From positions 1-55,337 of the forward strand of contig CALVUF010000009.1 of the NCBI GenBank assembly GCA_944363525.1: 55,337 nucleotides of DNA, written 5' to 3'. Shown here piece after piece: positions 25,985 to 34,204 of this stretch. A model generated the notes under the pieces. That model saw nothing but the letters and a program-made list of their open reading frames with translations, did not search any database and was not told the DNA's origin. A program made the translations under genes and the position numbers. Within the stretch, counting starts at the first letter, position 1. Every line of letters starts with the position of its first letter. Source of the DNA: an uncultured Bacilli bacterium. Its GTDB lineage: Bacteria > Bacillota_I > Bacilli_A > RFN20 > CAG-826.

Positions 25985-28245
25985 ACATGATCCTGTCCGA
26001 TCGATTCTTTTACCTGGACGAAGACTACTGCACGTTGGAAAAGCCGCTGGGCTCACCGATTTTCCGGCATGTTTTTGAACTAGACCATCTTCCGGCTTCC
26101 TTCGAAATCACCGTTTGCGGCCTTGGCGTCTATGAGCTTTACCTTAACGGCGAGCGGGTCAGCAAAGGGTATCTTTCCCCTTATCGGAATAACCCCAACC
26201 ATTTCCTTTATTACGATCTTTATGAGTTGGCTCCCAAACTTCGTCCCGGGAAAAACGTCATCGCCATCGAACTAGGTAACGGGATATTGTCCAGCGAGTC
26301 CCCGGTTTGGGGCGGGGATTCCTGCTCCTGGCGGGGCGCGCCGCGATTTGCCTTAACGGCCGAAGCCGAGGGGAAAGTTCTTTTTGACGGTTCGGCGTTT
26401 TTGGCTACCCGGGGAGAAGTGATTTTCAACGATTGGCATTGCAGCGAGCATATTGATCTCCGGTTACGGCAAAAAGGCTGGAAGGAAGTCGAATTCGATG
26501 ATTCACGTTGGGTTAAAGTTAAGCCTGCTCCTTTGCTTCCGGGTGAGAGAAAATTATGCGAAGCCCGCCCCGTCCGGAGTTATCGCGAGCTAAGGCCTCT
26601 AACCTATTGGAAGGGTGACCGAGGATTCATTTACGATTTCGGACTCTCGGGGGCCGGCACTTACCGATTGAAGGTCAAAGGGAAGCCCAGCCAACGGCTT
26701 GACCTTTATTTCAATGACTGTGTAATCGAAGGGAAGCATATAAGCAATAAAAACCTTTATTGCTGGGCTTTGACCGACAAAATGGCGGCTGAGGCGCAGC
26801 ATGATGTGTTGATCTTAACCGGCGAGGTCGACGAAGTGGAGCCTCGTTTCACCTTCAAAGGGTTCCGTTATCTCGAGATCGTCGGCCTAAGCGAAGAACA
26901 GGCCGCCTCGTTGGAACTTACCTTCATCATGTTCTCTTCGGCGGGGGTTGCCGGAGACATAAGCACCGACAACGAGACTATCAACAGTCTGCAAGCTTGC
27001 GTCCTCCAAAGCGACCGTTCCAACTTCGTCCATTATCCGCTCGATTGCCCTCAACGGGAGAAAAACGGCTGGACCGGGGATGCGGCTTTATCGGCCGAGC
27101 AGTTCCTCCTGAACCTCGATTGCATCCCTAACCTCCTTGTCTGGCTCGAGAACGTCGCCAAAGCTCAGAAAGATAATGGCCAGATTCCCGGGATCGTCCC
27201 TACGGATAAATGGGGATATGAATGGGGCAATGGACCTGGCTGGGACCTGGTCTTGTTTGAACTCCCTTACCGGATCTACCTTTATACCGGCGATACCCAA
27301 GCGATCGAGATTTGCTTGGAGGCGATGAAGAAGTATCTTGCCTATATGGTCACCCATCGTGATGACCGGGGGATGTATGCCTATGGGCTCGAGGACTGGC
27401 TCCCGATCAATACCCATACCCCGTTGGAAGTGACCGATACCTTGCTTTGCTATCAAATCGCCCAGACGGCGGGATACTGCTTTAAGGCGGTCGGGGAGCA
27501 GAAAGAAGCGATTAGGGCTTTTGAATTGGCGAAAGAGATTCGCTCAGATTTCCGGCGCGTCGTTTTGCGCCCCGATAACGACGATGGCCCATGGGGTGAA
27601 TACAACACCGTCACCACTCATGCCATGGCCATTGCTCTTGGCATGTATGATGAGGATGAACTGCCCTTAGGGATCTATCGTTTCCGGAACCGGCTCCATC
27701 AAGTCGGGGACCGACTGGATTTCGGGGCCATCGGCAACCGTTATTTCTTCCGGGCCGCCGCCGATTGCTTCGGAATCGATTATGCCCTCAAGACGATGGT
27801 TGGGGATGAATACCCTTCCTATAAACGGAGCTTGGATAACGGGGCGACCACCCTTTGGGAGGGGCTGATGTATTTCGATGACGATATGGCCCACGTTCCG
27901 GAACATATGGTCAATGGCTCTTGGTCATTCAACCATCATTTCCTCGGCGATATCTCCAGCGTCTTTTATCGTTACCTGGCTGGCATTCGGGTCGAGGGCT
28001 CTTTAGAGGTCGTTTTCTCCCCGGATTTCGCCGCTTCCGTCCATTCCGTCTCCGCTTATCACGAATTCCCTGTCGGCCGGCTGGAAGTCAAAATCAAGCA
28101 CGACGGGAACGAGGCGACGGCTACGGTTTTATTCCCTTCTGGCTTGAAAGGCCAAGTGAAAGCCCCCAAGGGGTATGGGGCGGATAAGGAGGCTTTGGCC
28201 CCGGGGATGAACATCATTCGGTTCTGGAAGCATGACCATGAATAA
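25981..28245 (+). CDS. GH78 alpha-L-rhamnosidase
   Basis: The 754-residue cytoplasmic protein has N-terminal beta-sandwich modules (GLGVYELYLNGERVSKGYLSP near residue 48, ELGNGILSS near residue 98). The (alpha/alpha)6 catalytic domain carries the GH78 motif DCPQREKNGWTGDA with acidic residues Asp355, Glu360 and Asp367, followed by VPTDKWGYEWGNGPGWD. A C-terminal beta domain closes it. GH78 enzymes release terminal alpha-L-rhamnose from pectic or flavonoid substrates. AAGGAG precedes the ATG, which overlaps the GH3 stop by 4 nt. Confidence 0.93.
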   Translation: MNMILSDRFFYLDEDYCTLEKPLGSPIFRHVFELDHLPASFEITVCGLGVYELYLNGERVSKGYLSPYRNNPNHFLYYDLYELAPKLRPGKNVIAIELGNGILSSESPVWGGDSCSWRGAPRFALTAEAEGKVLFDGSAFLATRGEVIFNDWHCSEHIDLRLRQKGWKEVEFDDSRWVKVKPAPLLPGERKLCEARPVRSYRELRPLTYWKGDRGFIYDFGLSGAGTYRLKVKGKPSQRLDLYFNDCVIEGKHISNKNLYCWALTDKMAAEAQHDVLILTGEVDEVEPRFTFKGFRYLEIVGLSEEQAASLELTFIMFSSAGVAGDISTDNETINSLQACVLQSDRSNFVHYPLDCPQREKNGWTGDAALSAEQFLLNLDCIPNLLVWLENVAKAQKDNGQIPGIVPTDKWGYEWGNGPGWDLVLFELPYRIYLYTGDTQAIEICLEAMKKYLAYMVTHRDDRGMYAYGLEDWLPINTHTPLEVTDTLLCYQIAQTAGYCFKAVGEQKEAIRAFELAKEIRSDFRRVVLRPDNDDGPWGEYNTVTTHAMAIALGMYDEDELPLGIYRFRNRLHQVGDRLDFGAIGNRYFFRAAADCFGIDYALKTMVGDEYPSYKRSLDNGATTLWEGLMYFDDDMAHVPEHMVNGSWSFNHHFLGDISSVFYRYLAGIRVEGSLEVVFSPDFAASVHSVSAYHEFPVGRLEVKIKHDGNEATATVLFPSGLKGQVKAPKGYGADKEALAPGMNIIRFWKHDHE

Positions 28246-29488
28246 ACCTGAGCTTATCCGTCAATACCTTTTAGGGCATCTTAAAGACACTTTCCACGAG
28301 GCGGTCGGTTTTCTAAGCGAGCCTTTCTTAGTTCCGGGCGCGGGCTATCCCGATGAACTGTGGGGATGGGATGCCTATTGGGTGGGGCACGTCTTGCTTC
28401 ATGCTCTGTCTCGTTACGAAAAGGCTGAACTGCAAGAGGTCGGAATCAGCGCAGAAGAAGCAATTGCCCATATCCAAGGGACGGTTAAAAACTTCCTAAA
28501 CGCCCAAGATCCGCAGGGTTTTATTCCGCCGATGCTGTCTAATCAAGGCTTTTTTGCTGGCTTTTTCAAGAATCTGGCGTCCAATGGGACTCGGATGAAT
28601 CAGCATTTGCCGTTTTTAGCCCAATTAGCTAAGGAATGCAGCCTTTTCCTCGATGATTACCGCTGGTTCGACGCCGATCGGCTGATTGCCTATTTAGACT
28701 ATTACGAAACCCATCAGCATCATGATTTGACCGGGCTTTACTACTGGCATAACGATCTATTGATCGGAATCGACAACAATCCGACGGTTTTTGGCCGGCC
28801 GGACGAGTCGAGCGCCGATATCTTCCTAAATTGTTTCCTCTACCTCGAATTGCTAAGTCTTTCCGATATCTTGGATAAACTCGGCGATGGCCGTTCATCT
28901 ATATATAAACAACGGGCTGATCGCTTAGGCAAGGCCATCAACTCAATCATGTACGACGAACATGAGGGGCTTTATTTCTCCCAGGACCTGCTTCTTAGCC
29001 ATACGCTCAAAGAGGTCGGGGGCATCGTCTTCCATTCGGCGATGCCGGCTTCATGGGGTTGTTTGCCGATTAAAATCCGCTTCTTCGGCTGCTTCCTCCC
29101 CCTTTATTGCGGGCTTGTCCCCCCTAACCGTTTAGGCCGGATGCTTAAGCACCTTGAGGGCGATGATTTCCTGGGGCAATATGGACTTAGGACTTTGGCG
29201 AAGACCGAGCGGATGTATTCGCTTTTCGATTCCCCTGGCAATCCCTCCAATTGGCTGGGACCCAGTTGGACGGTGGCGACTTATCTAGTGTACAAAGGGC
29301 TGCGGAAGGCCGGAGCCAACGATCTAGCCAATTGCCTTCGGGGCAAAACGATCGACCTCCTTGGCAATTGTTTAGAAAAATTTGGCTCGTTTTATGAATC
29401 CTATGACCCCGATGACGGCCATCCGTTCCGCCATCCGGGATTCCTAAGCTTCAATACCTTAGCCTTGGAGATGATCGACGATGAATAA
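28238..29488 (+). CDS. GH63/GH37-like (alpha/alpha)6 glycoside hydrolase
   Basis: I chose ATG 28238 because GGAAG sits 7 nt upstream; ATG 28232 is also in frame. The roughly 416-residue protein shows WGWDAYW near the N-terminus (a candidate catalytic Asp), a central FGRPDESSADIFLN, NWLGPSWTV near the C-terminus, and SFYESYDPDDG, which resembles the GH37/GH63 base motif. Family placement (trehalase, mannosylglycerate hydrolase or glucosidase-like) is uncertain. There is no signal peptide. The start overlaps the GH78 stop by 8 nt and its own stop overlaps the esterase start. Confidence 0.75.
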   Translation: MNKPELIRQYLLGHLKDTFHEAVGFLSEPFLVPGAGYPDELWGWDAYWVGHVLLHALSRYEKAELQEVGISAEEAIAHIQGTVKNFLNAQDPQGFIPPMLSNQGFFAGFFKNLASNGTRMNQHLPFLAQLAKECSLFLDDYRWFDADRLIAYLDYYETHQHHDLTGLYYWHNDLLIGIDNNPTVFGRPDESSADIFLNCFLYLELLSLSDILDKLGDGRSSIYKQRADRLGKAINSIMYDEHEGLYFSQDLLLSHTLKEVGGIVFHSAMPASWGCLPIKIRFFGCFLPLYCGLVPPNRLGRMLKHLEGDDFLGQYGLRTLAKTERMYSLFDSPGNPSNWLGPSWTVATYLVYKGLRKAGANDLANCLRGKTIDLLGNCLEKFGSFYESYDPDDGHPFRHPGFLSFNTLALEMIDDE

Positions 29489-30152
29489 GGATATCTTTGC
29501 CAATGACGTTCCGGCCTTCGGACAGGTGAAGGCGGGCGAGCCGTCCTTCCGGCTTATCTCCAAAGAGCCGGTGTTCAAATTGGCAATCTTGGGCAATTCG
29601 ATCACTTACCATGAGCCGAACCCTTCTTTGGGCTGGTATGGCCAATATGGCATGGCCGCTTCCAAAGCGGAGAACGATTACGTTCACGTCCTGCTGTCTA
29701 AACTTTCGGAAGCGGGCCGTCCAGCCGATTGCCTAATTGCCAACTTAGCCGAATGGGAACGGACCATGAATGACGAGTGGCTCAAGCGACATCACCCGAC
29801 TTTATTGGCTTTCGATCCTGATGTTGTGGTTATGAGGCTTGGAGAAAACGCTGACCACCGGGGTAAGGAAAAAGAGTTCGAGGAAGCCTATCAAAGATTG
29901 ATTGGTCATTTCGCAAGGGCGAAAGTTATTTTGACCGATCTCTTCTGGGAATATGCCCCCTTCGATGATTTCCTGGCTTCCTTAGCCAAGGAAAAGGGCT
30001 ATCCCCTCGTCATTCTCCATGACCTAGGGGATGATTCAAAGATGAAAGCGGGCTCCCGATTCGCCAACCCGGGGGTCGCTCTCCATCCGGGCGATTCGGG
30101 GATGGCGACTATCGCTGAACGGATTTTTCACGTCCTCTCTCCCCTTATCTAA
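29481..30152 (+). CDS. SGNH/GDSL-type esterase
   Basis: The 223-residue cytoplasmic protein has block I LGNSIT (Ser40 as nucleophile), block III MRLGENAD (Asn in the oxyanion hole) and block V LHPGDSGM (His202). The first residue of the GDS motif is replaced by Asn. These enzymes remove acetyl or similar ester groups from sugars. It is the last gene of the operon, overlapping the previous stop by 8 nt, and is followed directly by a terminator. Confidence 0.82.
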   Translation: MNKDIFANDVPAFGQVKAGEPSFRLISKEPVFKLAILGNSITYHEPNPSLGWYGQYGMAASKAENDYVHVLLSKLSEAGRPADCLIANLAEWERTMNDEWLKRHHPTLLAFDPDVVVMRLGENADHRGKEKEFEEAYQRLIGHFARAKVILTDLFWEYAPFDDFLASLAKEKGYPLVILHDLGDDSKMKAGSRFANPGVALHPGDSGMATIAERIFHVLSPLI

Positions 30153-30163
30153 TCCAACTGGTT

Positions 30164-30202
30164 ACGGCCAAATAAAAACTGGCCGTTTTTTTGACGGCCA
30201 GT
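30164..30202. terminator. Bidirectional terminator with overlapping stems
   Basis: Rightward: ACGGCCA (30164-30170) pairs with TGGCCGT (30180-30186), followed by seven T. Leftward: ACTGGCCGT/ACGGCCAGT (30178-30186 with 30194-30202) is followed by TTTTTATTT. The middle arm is shared, so the two hairpins are mutually exclusive; each ends one of the two convergent transcripts. Confidence 0.9.
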
Positions 30203-30220
30203 AAAAGGAAATCGGTTCCT

Positions 30221-31687
30221 TTATTTTTGGGTTTTCTTCTTCCGGAAGAAGAGCAAGGCCCCGCCGGCGATCCCCACTCCGAGCAAGGAGAAGAGGACGA
30301 TGTACATTGGGGCGTTCTCTTCGGCGCCGATTAGGTTGGCCCCGTTAACGGTCGTCGGCATGTTGGCGATGAGATATTCCATCGTCTCGCCGACGGTGAT
30401 GTCGATGTCGACGTATTTCCCTTCGGTCGTGAATTTGTCTTTGGCGTTGATGTCCTTTAAGTCATCGACCAGGTATGAGGCTTCGCCGAGGTCGTTGTAA
30501 TAGGCGACGACGTCGTTGATCCGTTCATCATCGAAGATGCCGCAGATGTCGCCTTTGTCGTCGCGGAGTTCGTCGAAGTAGTTGAGGAAGGCCATCGCTT
30601 TGCCTTTTTCCTCTGCCAAGGTGGCAACCCCTTCGTTGGTATAGACGTCTTTAGTGGCATCTAAGGTGATGGGGGCGGTTTTGTCAGTTCCATCTTCGTT
30701 ACAGAAGGAGACGGTGGTGGCGGTAGTGGGGATGTCGACGGAGTAGACGCCCTCGCCGAGCCGCAGGAGCTCGTTATCGGTCATTTCGCCGGCTAAGTTG
30801 GTATAGATGGTCGGCGTGCCGATGGAGTAGTTGCCTTCGAGGCGGGGAGTGGTCCCATCGATGATGGTGACGATCCATCCATTGATGATGACGTCGACTG
30901 AATAGAGCCCGGGATTGGCTTTCGTTTCTCCCCAGTTCTTGGTGTAGGTCTCATATAGCTTGTAGTCTTCGTCAATCCCGGCGTAGAGCTTGTATTCGTT
31001 GTCGTGATTCACGACCGCGATGGTGAAGGTGCCGTTCTTGATGGCGGTCATGTCATCGGCGGAGAGTTTATTGGCTTCTTCTTGCCGCAATTCACCGCCT
31101 TCATTCCCCGCACCATCACCGATATCCAAGTACCAGTTGGTCTGTTTGCCAATGACGACATCGGTTAGATACTCGCCATTGCCATTATCGGAGTTTTTGC
31201 CGTATAGGCGAATGCCAATGCGGGGTCCGTTACCGCCGGTGCCGGTGTTTAGCGCGCTGGCGGAGAGGGTGAATTTCAAAACCGAATCCTCGGTAACCTC
31301 GTGGCCGCTATTGCGGTAGGTGACAACCTCAGGCTTGCGGACGTTGGCGCTGTTTTTATCGTCAACAACGGGTTTGGTCTGAGTCCCATTAGCCCAAGCT
31401 GTCCTGATGTCATCAAAGGATTCGGTAAAGGTCGCTGAGCCAATGGTGTCATAGGTCTTGTAATGCCTTTCCAACTTGGTCATGGCCACCGGTTTGCCTT
31501 CGCCGATGATGACGTGGTCATAGTTGCCTTCGTAGTAGATGGTCTTGGTTGTTTCACCTTCGGCCATTTTCGCCGCGATCGGAGCCTCGATGGCAGCCAC
31601 TTCAGTGGAATTGACGTTTAATCCAGCGGTCAATCCCATGGCGGCGATCCCCAAGGTCCCAATGATGAATTTGATTTGATTCTTCAT
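30221..31687 (-). CDS. Surface protein sharing the repeated domain, C-terminally membrane-anchored
   Basis: The 488-residue protein has a signal peptide at 1 to about 28. One copy of the domain found three times in the 11288 lipoprotein spans about 85-305 (DVVIGKQTNWYLDIGDG, then YKLYAGIDEDYKLYETY, then NLAGEMTDNELL). A second acidic part (about 305-455) follows. A single membrane helix with a KKKTQK tail ends the protein. No LPXTG was seen, so it is membrane-anchored rather than sortase-linked. It is monocistronic, with its promoter overlapped by a cre-like palindrome. A substrate-binding role at the surface is an inference. Confidence 0.8.
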   Translation of the reverse strand: MKNQIKFIIGTLGIAAMGLTAGLNVNSTEVAAIEAPIAAKMAEGETTKTIYYEGNYDHVIIGEGKPVAMTKLERHYKTYDTIGSATFTESFDDIRTAWANGTQTKPVVDDKNSANVRKPEVVTYRNSGHEVTEDSVLKFTLSASALNTGTGGNGPRIGIRLYGKNSDNGNGEYLTDVVIGKQTNWYLDIGDGAGNEGGELRQEEANKLSADDMTAIKNGTFTIAVVNHDNEYKLYAGIDEDYKLYETYTKNWGETKANPGLYSVDVIINGWIVTIIDGTTPRLEGNYSIGTPTIYTNLAGEMTDNELLRLGEGVYSVDIPTTATTVSFCNEDGTDKTAPITLDATKDVYTNEGVATLAEEKGKAMAFLNYFDELRDDKGDICGIFDDERINDVVAYYNDLGEASYLVDDLKDINAKDKFTTEGKYVDIDITVGETMEYLIANMPTTVNGANLIGAEENAPMYIVLFSLLGVGIAGGALLFFRKKKTQK

Positions 31688-31713
31688 GTGGTTTGAATCT
31701 CCCTCTATGTTCG

Positions 31714-31724
31714 AAAATTATAGG
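31714..31724 (-). promoter_or_regulatory. -10 region of the surface protein gene
   Basis: CCTATAATTTT is read on the minus strand directly downstream of the palindrome. A GAGGGAGA ribosome site follows before ATG 31687. Confidence 0.65.
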
Positions 31725-31725
31725 T

Positions 31726-31741
31726 TGTAAGCGCTTACAAG
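31726..31741. promoter_or_regulatory. cre-like palindrome TTGTAAGCGCTTACAA
   Basis: This 16-bp perfect palindrome matches the CcpA/LacI-family consensus TGWAARCGYTWNCW. On the minus strand it is immediately followed by CCTATAATT, so it sits over the spacer of the promoter of the surface protein gene at 31687 and would block RNA polymerase. Confidence 0.85.
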
Positions 31742-31873
31742 GCATTGTCAGCGGAGAACATAAAATTGTATATACGAATAACTTTCATTCGATGAATGGC
31801 TGGTTTTGCCTGTGAACATCTGCGGATAATGACTAGTTAACGCACATTTTACGGATCTTGGACAATTATCGTT

Positions 31874-31912
31874 TTGGACTAAGTTTGGTCAGGAATACAA
31901 TTCTTCCGGAGG
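31874..31912 (+). promoter_or_regulatory. Possible promoter and strong ribosome site of the Big2 lipoprotein
   Basis: TTGGAC (31874-31879), a 16-bp spacer and TACAAT (31896-31901) resemble a promoter. CCGGAGG at 31906-31912 is a strong ribosome site lying 6 nt before ATA 31919, and no ATG, GTG or TTG stands at a usable distance. The -10 lies very close to the ribosome site, so the promoter call is weak. Confidence 0.45.
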
Positions 31913-31918
31913 AATATT

Positions 31919-34102
31919 ATACGAAAACTCTTTCCCTTCCTTGCCTGCCTCTCGTTGTTACTAATCGGCTGCGGGCCTCCTATTCCTTCCTCTTCTATAT
32001 CGGAAGAAATACCATCGGATATCAGCCAAACGACCCCGAGCGAGGTGTCGACCCCGGTGACGAAGCCGGTTATAACTTTGAGCATCAACGCCAGCCCGAG
32101 CGAAGTGGAAGTTGGTAAAACTTTGGCTTTGACCGTGACCGTGACCGGGGCCAATCAAACTCCTGCTTGGTCAATCAGCGAGAAGAACCCTTCCAACATG
32201 GATGCTTCCATTAATCAGAATGGCGTTTTATCCGCTGGGACTATCGCCGGAACCTTAAAGGTTAAAGCCAGCATCGAAGGGATAAGCGATGAAATAACCA
32301 TCACCGTTAAAGAAGCCCCAGTGACGGTTAAAATCACCAATATTAACAAAGAAGTGGAACGGGGCCAGACGTTACAAATGAGTGCGACTAGCAGCAATGA
32401 TGAACCTATCAGCTGGTCGATCATCGATAAGGATCCAGCGACGGTGGAGGCGAGTATCGACCCGATTAATGGTTTGCTGACCGCCGGCAACGTCAACGGG
32501 ACGGTGACGGTTCAAGCTGAAGTGGGGTCAGCGAAGGATACGGCAATCATTCAGATCGTCGATCCGACGCCGCATTTGATGGAGAAAGCCAAACTGGGTT
32601 ATTCCGATCCTTTGACGGGGTTAGGTTATTACCTGGGGGAAGAGGTTTATCGGGATGGATTGGAGGCGACCAGCAATTTCGTTAAGGGGGTCGACGTTTA
32701 TGCCTATTCGCTTGGCGATCGTTATTATCTAATGGTCGGTACTGCTAACTATCTTTCGATCGTCGATGAGGTTTTTACATTTAGCAGCGAGGTTTTCTAT
32801 TGGGACTACGATGAAGAGGCCGAGGCGTATTATGCCGAGGGGCTTTACCTTGTGGCCCAGCCTAGTGGCGATATATTCAGCTTAGCCAGCGAAGATCAAT
32901 TAGGTTCCTCGGTCATCCCTTTCTTCACCAACACCGAGATCGAACGGGTCTATGTCCCTTACCTAGTGATTATCAATGACTCGACCTTATTCCTTGAGGC
33001 TTTTGAGTCGCAGCAGCTTTACACCCATTTCGATTTGCTCGAAGGCCCGGTCAGTTTTGCTTCGAGCGATGAATCGGTGGCCAAAGTCTCCTCAACCGGC
33101 TTAGTCGAATGGGTGGGGCCGGGACAAGCCGTCATCACCGCCTCCATCGGCAACTATCAGGATACCTGCACAGTTGAATGCGAAGAGGCCGTCCCCTCAT
33201 TGGAATGGATATATCCGGGGACCGATTATATCGCCGAAGGACAGACCCTCCCGATGAAGGCGATTTCCAGCTCCGACGCCCCGATTATCTATTCGGTCGA
33301 TGACGAAAGCAAAGCCAGCATCGATGAAGAGGGGAATCTGACTGCCATTCAATCCTATTTGTCGGTGACGGTCACGGCGACCTTGCAGACCGATGAGCCA
33401 ATCTCCATCTCCAAAACCATCAAGCTTACATGGGCGTCCGAGAGTTACGTCGATATCCTGCTAGAGGATTTATCGACCATGACCATCGGGGAGAAGGTCA
33501 CCGTCCCCTATCGGACCTACAACGTCACCAATTTCGATATCAAAGGGGACTCGGGCGGCTTCCGGACCTGGGCTGATTTCGTCGTTGAACCAATTAGGGT
33601 GGGCCAATACGATATCTCCGCCTCCGGTTACGACATCGACTATCCCGAATCGATCCGGATCAAAATCCAGAATCCGGTTTATGACCTTGAATTATCCGGG
33701 GTCAAGTTGGCGGTCCACGATAAGGACAACGCCACCGCCCATTACCTCCTGTATTACAAATGGAACGATACCCCGGGGTATTTGGACTCGGTTTCCGAAT
33801 ACATCGGTTCGGACTATGTGAACCTCTATTCCGACAACGGGGTCTATTATCTGAAGAACACCAACGTCAACGCCGGTTATCTTAGACTTAATGGCGATGG
33901 CGAACTCGATTACCTCGAGGATCCTTATCCCTTCGCCTATGATCTCGAAACAGGGCTTCTCACCCTTGATGACAAGGCAGGGAACACCCATTTCCTGGGG
34001 ATGGAAGTAGGGAAAGACCTCTTCGGGGCCTATCCGTTATCGAAGCTTAACGATTCCTCAATCCTCCCGGCTTTCCTTATCGACCAAGCCATCGTCGCCT
34101 AA
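31919..34102 (+). CDS. Big2-domain lipoprotein with non-canonical ATA (or ATT) start
   Basis: Starting at ATA 31919 gives (M)RKLFPFLACLSLLLIGCG, a proper lipoprotein signal with lipobox LIGC (Cys18). Any later start (TTG 31955) removes the signal. ATT 31916 is the alternative. Two bacterial Ig-like Big2-type domains lie at about 38-115 and 120-200 (SPSEVEVGKTLALTV, EVERGQTLQMSA). A unique mixed domain follows, then a further Big-like stretch with SSDESVAKVSSTGLVEWVG near 370, another beta domain, and a Tyr/Asp-rich C-terminal part. The roughly 727-residue protein is anchored outside the cell; its binding partner is unknown. Confidence 0.75.
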   Translation: MRKLFPFLACLSLLLIGCGPPIPSSSISEEIPSDISQTTPSEVSTPVTKPVITLSINASPSEVEVGKTLALTVTVTGANQTPAWSISEKNPSNMDASINQNGVLSAGTIAGTLKVKASIEGISDEITITVKEAPVTVKITNINKEVERGQTLQMSATSSNDEPISWSIIDKDPATVEASIDPINGLLTAGNVNGTVTVQAEVGSAKDTAIIQIVDPTPHLMEKAKLGYSDPLTGLGYYLGEEVYRDGLEATSNFVKGVDVYAYSLGDRYYLMVGTANYLSIVDEVFTFSSEVFYWDYDEEAEAYYAEGLYLVAQPSGDIFSLASEDQLGSSVIPFFTNTEIERVYVPYLVIINDSTLFLEAFESQQLYTHFDLLEGPVSFASSDESVAKVSSTGLVEWVGPGQAVITASIGNYQDTCTVECEEAVPSLEWIYPGTDYIAEGQTLPMKAISSSDAPIIYSVDDESKASIDEEGNLTAIQSYLSVTVTATLQTDEPISISKTIKLTWASESYVDILLEDLSTMTIGEKVTVPYRTYNVTNFDIKGDSGGFRTWADFVVEPIRVGQYDISASGYDIDYPESIRIKIQNPVYDLELSGVKLAVHDKDNATAHYLLYYKWNDTPGYLDSVSEYIGSDYVNLYSDNGVYYLKNTNVNAGYLRLNGDGELDYLEDPYPFAYDLETGLLTLDDKAGNTHFLGMEVGKDLFGAYPLSKLNDSSILPAFLIDQAIVA

Positions 34103-34107
34103 GCGGT

Positions 34108-34144
34108 CGAACAACTAATGTTGGGATTAAGCAAACGTTGTTCG
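34108..34144. promoter_or_regulatory. Inverted repeat CGAACAAC...GTTGTTCG
   Basis: An 8-bp perfect inverted repeat (34108-34115, 34137-34144) with a 21-bp spacer lies between the lipoprotein stop and the -10 box (TATGAT, 34176-34181) of the isomerase operon. There is no T-run, so an operator for the sugar genes is more likely than a terminator. Confidence 0.4.
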
Positions 34145-34204
34145 AAATTAACAAAGCAGTTTTTCGTATTGTGTGTATGATAGAGGCCTAAGAGGTATCC
34201 ACCC

